Below the pieces are notes generated by a model that saw only the letters and a list, made by a program, of their open reading frames with translations, did no database searches and was not told the origin of the DNA. Below are positions 25,828 to 36,923 of a stretch of DNA of 64,000 bases, piece after piece. The position numbers and the translations under genes were made by a program. Position 1 is the stretch's first letter. Each line of letters opens with the position of its first letter. The DNA lies in assembly GCF_000377505.1 (NCBI RefSeq), contig NZ_KB898185.1, positions 682,001 to 746,000 on the forward strand, written 5' to 3'. Origin of the DNA: Paenibacillus massiliensis 2301065 = DSM 16942. GTDB taxonomy: Bacteria; Bacillota; Bacilli; Paenibacillales; Paenibacillaceae.

Positions 25828-27018
25828 GTGTCTACTCGTAATACACTGCAACAGGATAGCAATGCAACAACGATCACACAGGATTCCATGGAAGGAAAAA
25901 AGCGCCAAAGAGCCAATCCCTCGGGCTCTGGCCGCCTTATCGCGCTTGATGCTGTTCGGGGACTGGCCGTAATAGGCATGTTTTTGCAGCATTTCGCGCT
26001 GAATGAAAGGAACGCCTTTGTTTCAGGGAATACAACCTTGCTTTTTATACTCTGTGGCGGAATCTCTTACTCGATTATGGCCGGACGAATGCTGGGGAAA
26101 GGTACCGACATAAAGGTATTTCGTACGCGAATGCTGGCCCGGTCCGTATTCATCGACATCATTGGATATCTGCTGATCATGTTAAATGCTCCGTTCGGTG
26201 TGATTCTGCCAGCCTATGCTGGACTGTTCATTCTGGCGTTGCTATTGGTGCGTCGCTCGACCCGGACGCTTGTCTTGACAACAGCAGTTCTGATCTTGAT
26301 CGCCCCACCTCTGATGCTCCTTGGAGGAAGCCTCCTGTCAGGCACCTACTTACTCAGGGACATTGCTGGTGGTCCAATGTCAGCGCTTGGACTGGCGCCT
26401 GCCTTCGTAGCTGGTATGGCGATTGGCCGCCTTAATCTTCAACATGCGCGAACAGCCTTCTTGCTCGTTGTTAGCGGAGGATTCATTATCGCGATCAGCA
26501 AACTGCTCGCTACGTTCATTCTGCCTGGTCTTAGTCAGTCATTTGAAGCATGGATCGTAAGCGTTCAGGGCACTGTAGTCAACCAACCTGATCCTTATGC
26601 TATTTGGCCGCATAATGTGGATTCTCCGATGTGGCATATGCTTCTGTGGACAGCTCCACACAGTGCTTCTACATTTCAGACACTTATGGGGCTGGGTATC
26701 GCGTTCCTGGTGCTAGGAATTGTCTGCCTCATACCGAACAAGCTCTCAGCAGTGCTCAAGCCTTTTGCAGCCGTCGGACGTGTCGCATTGACAATGTATA
26801 CCTTACAGTTCATTGTGTTCTGGATACTTGAGCTAGCTGGAATTGAACTAGGATTGGGTAGTATGCCATTAGGTGATTTGCTCGTTGCAGTAATAACCGT
26901 AGCGATTAGTTGGATCATTGCGCTGCGCCGCACAGGTCCACTTGAAGCCTTCATGAGAAGATTCGACCAAGCCTTCACTCCCGCAGCCGACACGAATAGC
27001 GGTTCATCTAAGTTATAG
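25828..27018 (+). CDS. DUF1624/heparan-glucosaminide N-acetyltransferase-like membrane protein
   Basis: A 396-residue polytopic protein with about ten membrane segments. Near its N-terminus is ALDAVRGLAVIGMFLQHF, the His-bearing signature of YeiB/DUF1624 and related acyltransferases that move acyl groups across the membrane. The GTG at 25828 has GGAGGAGG 7 bp upstream and is chosen over the more upstream ATG at 25750, which lies at the promoter. A role in acetylating wall glycan would fit its regulation by the repeat promoter and the OatA-type operon nearby. The substrate is unknown. Confidence 0.78.
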   Translation: MSTRNTLQQDSNATTITQDSMEGKKRQRANPSGSGRLIALDAVRGLAVIGMFLQHFALNERNAFVSGNTTLLFILCGGISYSIMAGRMLGKGTDIKVFRTRMLARSVFIDIIGYLLIMLNAPFGVILPAYAGLFILALLLVRRSTRTLVLTTAVLILIAPPLMLLGGSLLSGTYLLRDIAGGPMSALGLAPAFVAGMAIGRLNLQHARTAFLLVVSGGFIIAISKLLATFILPGLSQSFEAWIVSVQGTVVNQPDPYAIWPHNVDSPMWHMLLWTAPHSASTFQTLMGLGIAFLVLGIVCLIPNKLSAVLKPFAAVGRVALTMYTLQFIVFWILELAGIELGLGSMPLGDLLVAVITVAISWIIALRRTGPLEAFMRRFDQAFTPAADTNSGSSKL

Positions 27019-27052
27019 TCAACTGCTATGTTATAACCAGCTACACAAAGTC

Positions 27053-27107
27053 AATAAGCTTACCTAGTCACTGTGTACAATGCTAGGAAAGCTTATTAAC
27101 CCTTTTT
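27053..27107 (+). terminator. Terminator of the acyltransferase-like gene
   Basis: Outer arms aataagctt and aagcttatt with an inner cctag/ctagg stem are followed by a T-run at 27103-27107. It lies about 35 bp after the stop codon. Confidence 0.8.
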
Positions 27108-27202
27108 AAGGTAAGTTGGAATTATATAACTACAAAACACTGCATAATGGGTATGCATTGCGAACAAGCTATAATCATTACACTGTGAGGAGGATTTTTG
27201 TA

Positions 27203-27451
27203 ATGAAACGAATAGTTGCATATGTATTGCCCTTGCTCCTGGTTACAGCCTTATCGGCTCCGGCTTTTGCCCAACACACGACGGATCAAGACATGACATA
27301 TCAAAACAATAGGGCCAATTACCAAACGAATTCCGTTCGAGCTAATGCAGTAGACAACGATAACAACTCGAATTGGGGTTGGCTGGGATTATTAGGTCTG
27401 ATCGGATTAGCGGGAATGAGAAAAAGAGTACCTGATCGTTCTGAGCGATAA
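27203..27451 (+). CDS. WGxxG-family small exported protein
   Basis: An 82-residue protein with a signal peptide ending PAFAQ, a polar Asn/Gln/Asp-rich middle, and the C-terminal motif NWGWLGLLGLIGLAGMRKR: WGxxGxxG, a hydrophobic stretch and basic residues. This layout resembles sorting signals and defines the WGxxG family. ATG at 27203 is preceded by GAGGAGG; the longer frame from 27116 has no SD. The function is not established. It probably stays attached to the membrane by its C-terminal helix. Confidence 0.75.
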   Translation: MKRIVAYVLPLLLVTALSAPAFAQHTTDQDMTYQNNRANYQTNSVRANAVDNDNNSNWGWLGLLGLIGLAGMRKRVPDRSER

Positions 27452-27469
27452 GTATGCTTATATCCATCA

Positions 27470-27503
27470 AAGAGCAGTGAGGAAAATCATCCTCCTGCTC
27501 TTC
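27470..27503 (+). terminator. Terminator of the WGxxG gene
   Basis: The arms aagagcagtgagga (27470-27483) and tcctcctgctctt (27490-27502) form a strong hairpin 19 bp past the stop codon. The T-run is short. Confidence 0.7.
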
Positions 27504-27554
27504 GCATTTCCTAGGCCCCACAATACTAAATAATTAAACTATTCAATTAAAAGC

Positions 27555-29297
<1,743 letters not shown>

Positions 29298-29657
29298 TTA
29301 TACTTCCTCTCTTTGCTTATTGGTCTCTAATTGGTGCAATCTCTTATCGAAGCTTTCAAAAATATCAAGCAGCCGCTTGGCCAAGTTAATCTCGCTGTAA
29401 ACGGTCATTAGCGTATCTTGTGCATGAGCGAATAACACCGAGTAATCTCCTTGCTGGCCTTCCGTTTCTTTTTGGATGCAATTCGTTTGCACCCGATGAG
29501 CGATGACGATTTCAGCGTTGGCTAACTTCATTTTTGACCTTGCGCCGTCAAACTCAGCATCCTCAATGTCCTTTAATGCCTCCATACAGTGCTTTCTTGC
29601 TTCTCCTGCATGCAAAATGATTTGCATCGCTTCCTGAGCCACTTGTTCCGATGTCAT
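29298..29657 (-). CDS. PTS lactose/cellobiose-type EIIA
   Basis: A 119-residue EIIA of the lactose/cellobiose family: an all-helical protein with the phospho-acceptor His in SVLFAHAQDTLMT and the HAGEARKHCMEAL helix near the N-terminus. It accepts phosphate from HPr and passes it to EIIB. The stop is followed after only 3 bp by the GH1 gene and the start lies 21 bp after the EIIC stop, so it is clearly cotranscribed. The ATG is preceded by GGAGAT. Confidence 0.92.
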   Translation of the reverse strand: MTSEQVAQEAMQIILHAGEARKHCMEALKDIEDAEFDGARSKMKLANAEIVIAHRVQTNCIQKETEGQQGDYSVLFAHAQDTLMTVYSEINLAKRLLDIFESFDKRLHQLETNKQREEV

Positions 29658-29678
29658 GATTATGATCTCCTTAACAAA

Positions 29679-30908
29679 TTAATGGGCTTGCTGCGCTTCC
29701 TTCTCAACCTCTTGTTTCTCGTACGTTTTGAAAAATGGATACCAAATCAGCGTAGCTACAACAACACAGATCAGCATCAGCATTATGCCTGTGACCGTTC
29801 CCGTCGTGATCCAGGTGGAGATCGGAAACGGGACGTACCACATATCGAATATCACTTTTGGTATAGGAGCAAACGGAATCACTTTCGTTCCGAACCACAC
29901 GATTGCAGGCAGGACAATACCAATGATCCACATCGGAATCATCAATAACGGATTCCATACGATGGAGCCGAATATTAAAGGCTCGTTGATGTTAAAAATG
30001 GAGGGAACCAAACTTGCCCGTCCCAGAGCTTTCAGTTTGGTGCTTTTGGAGAACATATGCATAACAAGTAATGGCAATGTACAGCCAACCCCTCCCACCC
30101 ACAGGTAAGCGGAAAATATCGTCTCTGATGTAACCAGATTGTGCGCTCCCATGGTCGCATTTGCGGTGATCGCCGCCAGGAAAATGGGTTTGGTTACCGG
30201 GGTCAATACCCAACTGGAAATCCCCATGGAATACAGGAAGCAATAAATAAACAGAATCAGCATAAATCCCCAAGGGCTTTCCGTGATGTGGGCCAGCGGC
30301 ATAAATATATTCAGAATGATGTTGTAAATATCGACATGAACGATATCGACTAGCAGCCAGGCTATAATCAAAGTGATGCCAATCGGAAGCATCGAGTCGA
30401 ACCAGGATCTGACAAAGTCCGGGATAACGGACTCTTCCTTGAAGAAAGAGAATCTTCCGAACAAGCTCATCACATAGCCGGTAAAAAGAGCAGCGATGAT
30501 GGCAACGAACATTCCCCCGGTTCCCAGCGAACTATGATTAAAACCGACGGTACCATCCTTGACGACTTGAGGAGACACAATGATCAGAAAAGTGATCAGA
30601 CCTGTACATCCGGCAATAAAGCGCTGTTTTCTTAACTTCTTTTTCTCCATCAGGTTGAACGGTATGAGAAAAGAAACTAACAGTGAAAGCATCCCCATCG
30701 TCCATCCGAACGGTACCCAGAAATTAGGGTAATTCGGTATTTTGTATAAATCACCTGGTATCGTCAGCAGGCAAAATACCGATCCTAGAAGAATGAAAGG
30801 TAACAGCTGCATGACAGAATCCTTGAGTGTCACAATCCAAACATTATTGTTGACCTTATTCATCTTTGGAGAGAAGTCATTTTTGAGCCATCCGATGAAG
30901 TTATTCAT
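29679..30908 (-). CDS. PTS cellobiose/lactose-family EIIC permease
   Basis: A 409-residue membrane permease. It begins with the family pattern of an amphipathic start and SVMQLLPFILLGSVFCLL, has about ten membrane segments, and keeps the conserved NINEPLIFGSIVWNP segment that contributes to sugar binding. It is slightly shorter than the common 430-450 residues. It imports the beta-glucoside as it is phosphorylated by EIIB. It sits 14 bp downstream of the EIIB gene. Confidence 0.92.
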   Translation of the reverse strand: MNNFIGWLKNDFSPKMNKVNNNVWIVTLKDSVMQLLPFILLGSVFCLLTIPGDLYKIPNYPNFWVPFGWTMGMLSLLVSFLIPFNLMEKKKLRKQRFIAGCTGLITFLIIVSPQVVKDGTVGFNHSSLGTGGMFVAIIAALFTGYVMSLFGRFSFFKEESVIPDFVRSWFDSMLPIGITLIIAWLLVDIVHVDIYNIILNIFMPLAHITESPWGFMLILFIYCFLYSMGISSWVLTPVTKPIFLAAITANATMGAHNLVTSETIFSAYLWVGGVGCTLPLLVMHMFSKSTKLKALGRASLVPSIFNINEPLIFGSIVWNPLLMIPMWIIGIVLPAIVWFGTKVIPFAPIPKVIFDMWYVPFPISTWITTGTVTGIMLMLICVVVATLIWYPFFKTYEKQEVEKEAQQAH

Positions 30909-30922
30909 TGTCCTTATCCCCT

Positions 30923-31258
30923 TTAAATGTTCAACTCGCTTAACAAATCATCCAAGGCTTCTTCCCCGTTTAAGGTTGAATAATACGATGGCTTCATTAA
31001 GAGCACTTTAACATCCGTACCTTGCGTGAGCTCCTTAATGTCATCCATAATATAAGCCAAGTGAGGACCCACTAATAATGCATCAATATCATCAATGTAA
31101 TTTTCAATTTCTGCCTCTCCTCTGGCTTTGATCTCCATATTCAGGCTTCTTTTTTTAGCAGCCTTGCGAAGATTGGCAGCCATAAACCCGGAGCTTGCTC
31201 CCGACCCACAGATTAGCAACACGTTTAGCACTTCTTCTGCATTTGCCATGGTAATCAT
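30923..31258 (-). CDS. PTS lactose/cellobiose-type EIIB
   Basis: A 111-residue EIIB: the phospho-Cys loop LLICGSGASSGFMA near the N-terminus, then the family's alternating beta/alpha pattern with DALLVGPHLAYIMDDIK. It carries phosphate from EIIA to the incoming sugar. It is the first gene of the operon EIIB-EIIC-EIIA-GH1 on the minus strand and faces the LicR-type activator across a 133-bp intergenic region that holds a catabolite-response element. Confidence 0.92.
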   Translation of the reverse strand: MITMANAEEVLNVLLICGSGASSGFMAANLRKAAKKRSLNMEIKARGEAEIENYIDDIDALLVGPHLAYIMDDIKELTQGTDVKVLLMKPSYYSTLNGEEALDDLLSELNI

Positions 31259-31284
31259 CCTCGCTTTTCTATATAATCGTGTTG

Positions 31285-31298
31285 TGACAGCGCTGTCA
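31285..31298. promoter_or_regulatory. Catabolite-response element (CcpA site)
   Basis: TGACAGCGCTGTCA is a perfect 14-bp palindrome and fits the cre consensus TGWNANCGNTNWCA at every position. It lies 27 bp upstream of the EIIB start, between the PTS operon and the LicR-type gene, where CcpA-HPr(Ser-P) would repress during growth on glucose. Confidence 0.8.
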
Positions 31299-31391
31299 TC
31301 CTTACAACCACACTATATTACAATTTCAAAGCCGCTCTCAAATAAAAAACTGCACTCCTAAGGTGAAAGATTTTAAAGCGAGGAAACGCCT

Positions 31392-33296
31392 ATGAAAACA
31401 CAGTATATCGATTTAATTCATTATTTAAGCAACTGCACGCATTGGATACCGTCGCAAAGCTTGGCAGATCGATATGGCGTGTCCAAACGCACGATCAAGT
31501 CGTACATTGGTGAGATTAATCAGCTCCACCATGGGTTAATCCTCTCGTCGAATAAAGGCTATAAAGTTGATACGGATCAGGTAAACACCTTTCTGAGTAA
31601 CGAACAAACGGCCATCCCTCAGATGCAATCCGAACGAATTGCCTATATTCTGAAAAAAATAGTGCACACCAATCAACCTATTTATATACACGATTTAAGC
31701 GATGCGCTGTTTATCAGTGAATCAACGCTGAGGCTGGATTTGAAGCTGATCAAGGAAAGGCTTGCCAAAAGCAATCTGGAATTGAGCTGGGCCAAGAATC
31801 ATATTGATTTGCGAGGCAAAGAAAAGGACAAGCGTAAATTAATGAGCAGCATTTTGTATGAAGAGGCAAACGGAAGCTTTATCGACGTCGATAAAATCAA
31901 GAGTTTTTATAGCGAACTGAACGTAGATTACATTCGAAAAGTCGTTGTGGAGACCTTTTCTTCCCACCACTTTTTCACAAATGATTTTTATTTAACGAAC
32001 GTGATCATTCATATTACCATTGCGCTGGATAGAATGAAGCATGATTTCCAATTTTTGAATAAGGCCGTAGATTTTCACACGGACAATGCTGCATATCAGA
32101 TTGCCAGAGAGATTGCCTCACAATTGGCAGCCTATTTTCACGTCCAATATTCAGAAGAGGAAATCGCGGATTTGGCGCTTCTGATTTCGTGCAATGGTAC
32201 AAACGTCAACTTTACGCAAATCGAAGTCAGCGATCTGGAACGAATCGCCGGGAGCGACTGTATTGATTTGGTCAGCGAAATCGCATTCAACTTGCACAAG
32301 TATTACTATATCAGTATTGCCGATGCTGATTTTATTACCCGTTTCACGCTGCATGTTAAAAACCTGTTGATGCGATTAAACAACAACCATTCAACGAAAA
32401 ATCCGTTAACGAGCACGATCAAAAAGGAATGCCCTCTGATTTACGATTGCGCTGTACATGCATCCCTTGTGATTAAAGAACGAACCGGTTATCGGATCAG
32501 TGACGATGAAATTGCTTATTTGGCTTTTCATCTGGGGTATGCCATTGAATTGCAGCGGCAAACCAACGTAAAAATCTCGTGTACAGTGCTGTTTCCACTC
32601 TACTACAACATGAATGTACAAATGATCAATAAATTGCAGCAGTATTTTGGTGACGATATTTCGATTCATTCGATCGTTACGGACGAAAGCGACTTGAATT
32701 ACACCTCTAGTGATTTCATTATTTCATCCGCCCAGCTACACAAAATTCCGGAAGTGCCCTTTGTCGTGATTACTCCCTTTTTTATCGAAAGTGACCGCGA
32801 GAAAGTATCGGACAAAATATTTGAGATAAAAGAGCATAAGAAGAAAAATCAATTCAAGCTCCATCTGGAATCCTTTCTGGACGAAAGGCATTTCTGCCAT
32901 TCCACGGAGCAGTCTGAGAAGGAGGATGTTTTACGGTTTATTTGCCAAATTCTGAATCGGGATGGCTATACGGACGAGGATTATTACTCCAAAATCCTGG
33001 AACGAGAAACCATGTCGTCAACCGCATTTGGACAGGTAGCCCTACCCCATGCGATTAAAATGGAGTCCCACAAAACGGGCATGTTCATCTATCTGAATCC
33101 GAATGGGATCAAATGGGATCATTCTATCGTGAAAATTGTGTTATTAATCACCGTGAGCGGAGAAGGAAGAAAGATTTTTCGTGACGTATTCGATTCGCTC
33201 GCTACCATATTAACGAATGATACCCATGTGAATGTCCTCTCTTCCCTGGATAATTTCGAGGACTTTATCAACCAATTAATCGCCTGCTGGGAGTAA
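31392..33296 (+). CDS. LicR/MtlR-type PRD transcriptional activator
   Basis: A 634-residue regulator. An N-terminal DeoR/MarR-like helix-turn-helix (PSQSLADRYGVSKRTIKSYI) is followed by a second HTH (DLSDALFISESTLRLDL). Two PTS regulation domains with conserved His follow (YLTNVIIHITIALDRMKHDF; DDEIAYLAFHLGYAIELQ). An EIIB-like segment and a C-terminal EIIA of the fructose/mannitol type (FGQVALPHAIK) close the protein. It senses PTS phosphorylation and induces the divergent EIIB-EIIC-EIIA-GH1 operon. LicR of Bacillus subtilis is the closest described model. Confidence 0.9.
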   Translation: MKTQYIDLIHYLSNCTHWIPSQSLADRYGVSKRTIKSYIGEINQLHHGLILSSNKGYKVDTDQVNTFLSNEQTAIPQMQSERIAYILKKIVHTNQPIYIHDLSDALFISESTLRLDLKLIKERLAKSNLELSWAKNHIDLRGKEKDKRKLMSSILYEEANGSFIDVDKIKSFYSELNVDYIRKVVVETFSSHHFFTNDFYLTNVIIHITIALDRMKHDFQFLNKAVDFHTDNAAYQIAREIASQLAAYFHVQYSEEEIADLALLISCNGTNVNFTQIEVSDLERIAGSDCIDLVSEIAFNLHKYYYISIADADFITRFTLHVKNLLMRLNNNHSTKNPLTSTIKKECPLIYDCAVHASLVIKERTGYRISDDEIAYLAFHLGYAIELQRQTNVKISCTVLFPLYYNMNVQMINKLQQYFGDDISIHSIVTDESDLNYTSSDFIISSAQLHKIPEVPFVVITPFFIESDREKVSDKIFEIKEHKKKNQFKLHLESFLDERHFCHSTEQSEKEDVLRFICQILNRDGYTDEDYYSKILERETMSSTAFGQVALPHAIKMESHKTGMFIYLNPNGIKWDHSIVKIVLLITVSGEGRKIFRDVFDSLATILTNDTHVNVLSSLDNFEDFINQLIACWE

Positions 33297-33299
33297 TCG

Positions 33300-33545
33300 T
33301 TCGGCATCTCCCAGCAAAGGCGATTATCATTGATGTCCATTTCCCGGCAGGGATAGAGGACTTGCGCCTTTGGACGTAGCTCTCCTGAGAGCACTCGGCA
33401 CGGTATGGCTTCTGTGTCAGATTTCGACGGAGTTCTCGGCAAATGGAGGCATGATGCCTGCCTAATTCACGGGCAATTATTCTGGCACTACTCCCCTGCT
33501 AGTGGAGGATTTCTAGCTTGCTGCGCATTCATTAAGGTGTCTTAA
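33300..33545 (-). pseudogene. IS30-family transposase N-terminal remnant
   Basis: The minus strand encodes RIIARELGRHHASICRELRR, then PYRAECSQESYVQRRKSS and IPAGKW, matching the helix-turn-helix and following segment of IS30-type transposases. An in-frame TAG splits it from the upstream piece MRSKLEILH, and a shift separates RHLNE further upstream. The DDE catalytic domain is absent, and no terminal inverted repeats were found. It is a small degraded insertion-sequence fragment. Confidence 0.7.
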
Positions 33546-33557
33546 CATAAAAGAGTC

Positions 33558-34073
33558 CTAGGTAGTTTCTTCAAAGATGTGATTCGATAACAAGTCATTT
33601 AAACTAATGATTTTACTTCCTTTACTTTCATAATAGCACAGCATTTCGTCAATTTTTCTTTTATCATAACTTGTAATGCAATCTGATAATACATTAACGC
33701 TATAATTTGCTTTACGTAAGTTGTAGCAGGTTGATTTCACACAAGCAACAGCATCTGCTCCTGTTATGTAGAAATCACATATTTGATTTTTGCTAATATA
33801 GTCTGTGAACTCTTCACTGCTCAATGCGCTTCCTTTGTATTTTGTAAAAATATTTTCGGATACCATGTTTAAATCTGGAGCTAATTCAGATCCGCGAGTA
33901 TGGGGTTTAAAAGTCCTCGTGCCGTCTGATAAGTTTTCATGCCTAACGTAGATCACATGAATATCCTTATCCACTGCCCATTTTATTGCTTTATTGATAT
34001 TATCAATTATTTCCTTGTAATTCTTTGTTATGTCGTTTTGAATATCTATTACGACCAAAGCTTTTTTCACCAT
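33558..34073 (-). CDS. Cysteine hydrolase of the isochorismatase/nicotinamidase family
   Basis: A 171-residue alpha/beta hydrolase of the cysteine hydrolase superfamily. It has the catalytic Asp in VVIDIQNDI, a Lys region in FTKYKGSALSSEEF, and the nucleophile Cys in ITGADAVACVKSTCYN. The substrate may be isochorismate, nicotinamide or another amide and cannot be told from sequence. AGGAGG precedes the ATG closely. It is monocistronic, with low GC compared with its neighbours, in a region full of mobile-element debris. Confidence 0.85.
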   Translation of the reverse strand: MVKKALVVIDIQNDITKNYKEIIDNINKAIKWAVDKDIHVIYVRHENLSDGTRTFKPHTRGSELAPDLNMVSENIFTKYKGSALSSEEFTDYISKNQICDFYITGADAVACVKSTCYNLRKANYSVNVLSDCITSYDKRKIDEMLCYYESKGSKIISLNDLLSNHIFEETT

Positions 34074-34310
34074 AAGGCTTCCTCCTCGTATTGGCTTGTC
34101 TGATTTTCATCATACTATTCAATTATTGACAACAGTATGGCAATAATCGAATACTGATAAAAAGAAATTTTGACACAAAAAAGCCCATTCCTACTCAGGG
34201 TTCAAGCGGGAACGAGCTTTGGGAAGTTTATGGGTAGTTACAAACTGTTAACAGACCTATGTCTCAATTTCAAGATCGCCTACATTATTGAGATTTATAG
34301 TATATGTAGA

Positions 34311-34654
34311 TTAATGAATCTTTGGAGGTTCTGACTGCATCGCATCATTAAGCTGAGCCAAAAAAACACCTTCGTTCGGGCCAGGGTTATTCCGAAATAC
34401 TTCTGCTTCTTTGACCAGAACTTCGTCTATATCCGTGGCAAGTAGCTTTAGCGTTGCATCAATAAATGAAAGCGGCATCGCACGTGGCTCATCATTATTG
34501 CTCTGAACCCACGGTGGTACAATTTCTATTACTTTTACCGAAGTATCTTTAAGCATGTATCTTTGGGACAGTGTATAGGTATGAAGTGCTGCCTTCGTCG
34601 CAGAGTATATAGCAGTTGCCGCTAGTGGTACAAATCCAAGAATCGAATTTCCAA
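34311..34654 (-). pseudogene. Short-chain dehydrogenase (DltE-like), 5'-truncated
   Basis: The residues coded from about 34642 down to 34311 match the second half of SDR oxidoreductases: LGFVPLAATAIYSATKAALH holds the catalytic YxxxK, followed by SVKVIEIVPPWVQSN and a DltE-like tail. The Rossmann N-terminus (TGxxxGxG) is missing. The open frame continues upstream only as antisense of the adjacent TetR fragment. It cannot bind NAD(P) and is a pseudogene. See the TetR entry for the shared breakpoint. Confidence 0.75.
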
Positions 34655-34656
34655 AA

Positions 34657-35211
34657 TCGAGACAAGCTATTATCGATGCTTTTATGAGGCTGATGTCGGA
34701 AAAGGAATTTGAGAGCATAACGATCAACCAAATTGCGGAGGGAGCAAATGTCAATCGAGGAACAGTATACTTGCATTTCGATGACAAGTACGATCTACGC
34801 GAGCAATGCATGCAATCTCAAATTAACCAGTTACTACAACATTGCATGTCTGAAAAAACCTTGAACCATCTCCCTTCTAAAACCTCGCTACATCGCGCGT
34901 TTGAATATTTGGAGCAGCATGCTTCTTTCTATTCCATAATGCTCAAGAGCAAGGGAGGCACTGTTTTTCGAAACCAAATGGAGACCATGCTCAAAAAAAG
35001 CCTGCATCAGCATCTTGATTCGATCAATCCCGATCCAGAAATGAACAGGGAAATTACGGTACAGTTTTTAATAGCAGCGACAGTAGGTGTATTAGATTGG
35101 TTTATTATCCGTTAAATTCCATATCCGGCACCGGTCATGGTTGAACAATTTTGGTGCTTGCTGAACCCAGGTGACAAGGGCCAGGAACATCGTTCCATTG
35201 GAAGTTGCTGA
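34657..35211 (+). pseudogene. TetR-family regulator, 5'-truncated and with a premature stop
   Basis: A TetR/AcrR-type HTH is intact (SITINQIAEGANVNRGTVYLHF), but homology begins abruptly at about 34657, where the divergent SDR fragment ends. A TAA at 35113 follows LDWFIIR, yet the same frame continues with PYPAPVMVEQFWCLLN, the expected end of such a protein. So both the start region and the last helix are damaged. A shortened product from ATG 34684 (143 residues) is possible but would be unusual. Confidence 0.65.
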
Positions 35212-35477
35212 TTTGGCAGTGTCTGAGAGACTGGGCGAAATCGACTTTTCAAACCACAATAAATCAGCAGCATGTAGTGCAATAACATATACTCTCATGA
35301 CATCACACCAAATAGGTATTATGTTTATTGCGGCGGATGTAAACAATAAATAGAAATAATACAAGAGCAGCGAGGCCAATCCTTCTGCTCCTTTTTGTCT
35401 GGTAACACTTTTATTTAGTTGAAGTAAGGGGGAAAATGTAGTCTGCTGAATTCAAACACTATGTAATATATATAATT

Positions 35478-35514
35478 ATAAAAAAGGCTCCACCAGCGTT
35501 AGCCAGCAGAGCTC
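35478..35514 (-). terminator. Hairpin followed by T-run on the minus strand
   Basis: The arms 35486-35497 and 35502-35513 pair with several G-U pairs when transcribed leftward, followed by six T residues. It could terminate transcription from the hydrolase gene or the IS256 remnant. Confidence 0.45.
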
Positions 35515-35549
35515 TTAAAGTCGTTTTTAAATTCATATTAGATATACAA

Positions 35550-35758
35550 TCAGTTGATTTTAATCAACTCCAAGATCGGTTCAACGAAAATAGCCCCTGT
35601 AACGGGGCTATTCCAGATATCCAGCACGTCCTTGTTGCCATCCAGATCCATACCGATGACTATGTAAGTAGCTTTACTCACGATGGTCCCGCTTAACCTT
35701 GAAATGGATGGCATCCAGAAACACGATAGCATACGTCGGTTGCAAGGAACGGTTGTAT
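35550..35758 (-). pseudogene. IS256-family transposase remnant
   Basis: Two minus-strand frames together give the core of a mutator-type transposase: NRSLQPTYAIVFLDAIHFKV (first DDE Asp), then after a one-base shift VSKATYIVIGMDLDGNKDVL and DIW. Nothing further downstream matches, and both ends of the gene are missing. It is a degraded fragment directly beside the alpha/beta hydrolase stop codon. Confidence 0.75.
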
Positions 35759-35769
35759 AGTCACATCGA

Positions 35770-36801
35770 CTATTGAATAAACTCTTTGACCATCCAATTT
35801 AAGAATCTCTCTTTTTCCTCATAGTGTGGATAGTGCGCCGACTGTTCATAAGAAATGAACTCTTTTTGTTCCGCTTCAATTCCTTCAAAAAATAACTTAG
35901 CAGCTAGTGAGGAGGTCATATAATCGTAATCACCCATAACAAAATAAATGGGTAGATCCATCTCAGTCACCCTAGAAGGCAGGGAATTCACCATGGCTTC
36001 CCCTATCAAAATTTCTTGTGAATAGCTCATCCCTTTCGTGTGACGAAATGTATCTACGATGTTGTATTCACTGCTTAACGCCTTTCCCCAGAAGCTCTCA
36101 TCTGGATTTTCCATCAACCTTGCTGCACCGCCATATTTCTTCACGTATTGTCGTGGCGTAAACGCCTGACCTTGCTTTATGGCTTCAGCAACCTGTTCCA
36201 GTTCTTGAACATCTTTTTCATTTCCGGCTAGTCGAGCTTGCTCGACGACATAACTCCAACTCTCTGTCTCGCTCAGAAGCACATCTCCAACTTGACCTAT
36301 ACCGATGTAGGCTTCGAATTTCTCAGGTGCTTTCTGTGCAGCTAGTGTACCAATGTATGTGCCAAATGAATGGCCGATCAGTATCACCTTTTTCTTACCT
36401 AAACGCTCAGTAGTGTAGTCGGTGATAGCCAATAAATCCTCAACCAGTAAATCAGCTGAAAGATTAGAATAGTCCTCGGAAAAATGATAGGATTTCCCAC
36501 TTGCACGTTGATCATAGTTTACTACCGTAAACCGGGATTCCAATAAATCTTGGTTTTTCTTAGCGAATGGAAGCTCCGATGATGCTGGACCACCATGTAC
36601 AAAGAGAATAACCGGATTATCCAAGTTATGACCTCGAATCATAATCGCATGTTTAGACCCATTTATGTCTACTTGCTCCAACGTGCTAATCCCATTCTTC
36701 GTTTTTATTTTCGGAGTCCATGTAGGAAAGTACAAGACTACGAGTGAAAGGATGAGAATAGTAACACCTGTCCCTAAAATCGTTTTCTTCCATTTATTCA
36801 T
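35770..36801 (-). CDS. Membrane-anchored alpha/beta hydrolase
   Basis: A 343-residue hydrolase with an N-terminal membrane segment (about residues 8-27) and an alpha/beta fold: the oxyanion region FVHGGPASS, the nucleophile elbow LIGHSFGTYIG, an Asp region VMGDYDYMTS and a His near the end (QSAHYPHYEE). The pattern resembles proline iminopeptidases and related S33 enzymes, where HGGPG is typical. The real substrate is unknown. An AGGGG stands before the ATG. It faces outward according to the anchor. Confidence 0.82.
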   Translation of the reverse strand: MNKWKKTILGTGVTILILSLVVLYFPTWTPKIKTKNGISTLEQVDINGSKHAIMIRGHNLDNPVILFVHGGPASSELPFAKKNQDLLESRFTVVNYDQRASGKSYHFSEDYSNLSADLLVEDLLAITDYTTERLGKKKVILIGHSFGTYIGTLAAQKAPEKFEAYIGIGQVGDVLLSETESWSYVVEQARLAGNEKDVQELEQVAEAIKQGQAFTPRQYVKKYGGAARLMENPDESFWGKALSSEYNIVDTFRHTKGMSYSQEILIGEAMVNSLPSRVTEMDLPIYFVMGDYDYMTSSLAAKLFFEGIEAEQKEFISYEQSAHYPHYEEKERFLNWMVKEFIQ

Positions 36802-36923
36802 GCTAGTAATACCCCTCTCTTTTTCAATTCAGGCACGCGACGGTGCTATTTGCTTGCTTTGTAAGCATAGACCTTAAAAGTCATACTTACATAGTGCGGT
36901 TTAGTAATGATTAAAGGTATGAC

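Noticed and set aside
33119..33442. 107-codon minus-strand frame over the LicR-type 3' end
   Set aside because: It mixes antisense of LicR with a wrong frame of the IS30 remnant; the real signal is the other minus frame.
35171..35353. 60-codon plus-strand frame after the TetR remnant
   Set aside because: It reads partly like protein (LAVSERLGEIDFSN) but overlaps the TetR tail, lacks an SD and matches no family I know; not enough to call a gene.
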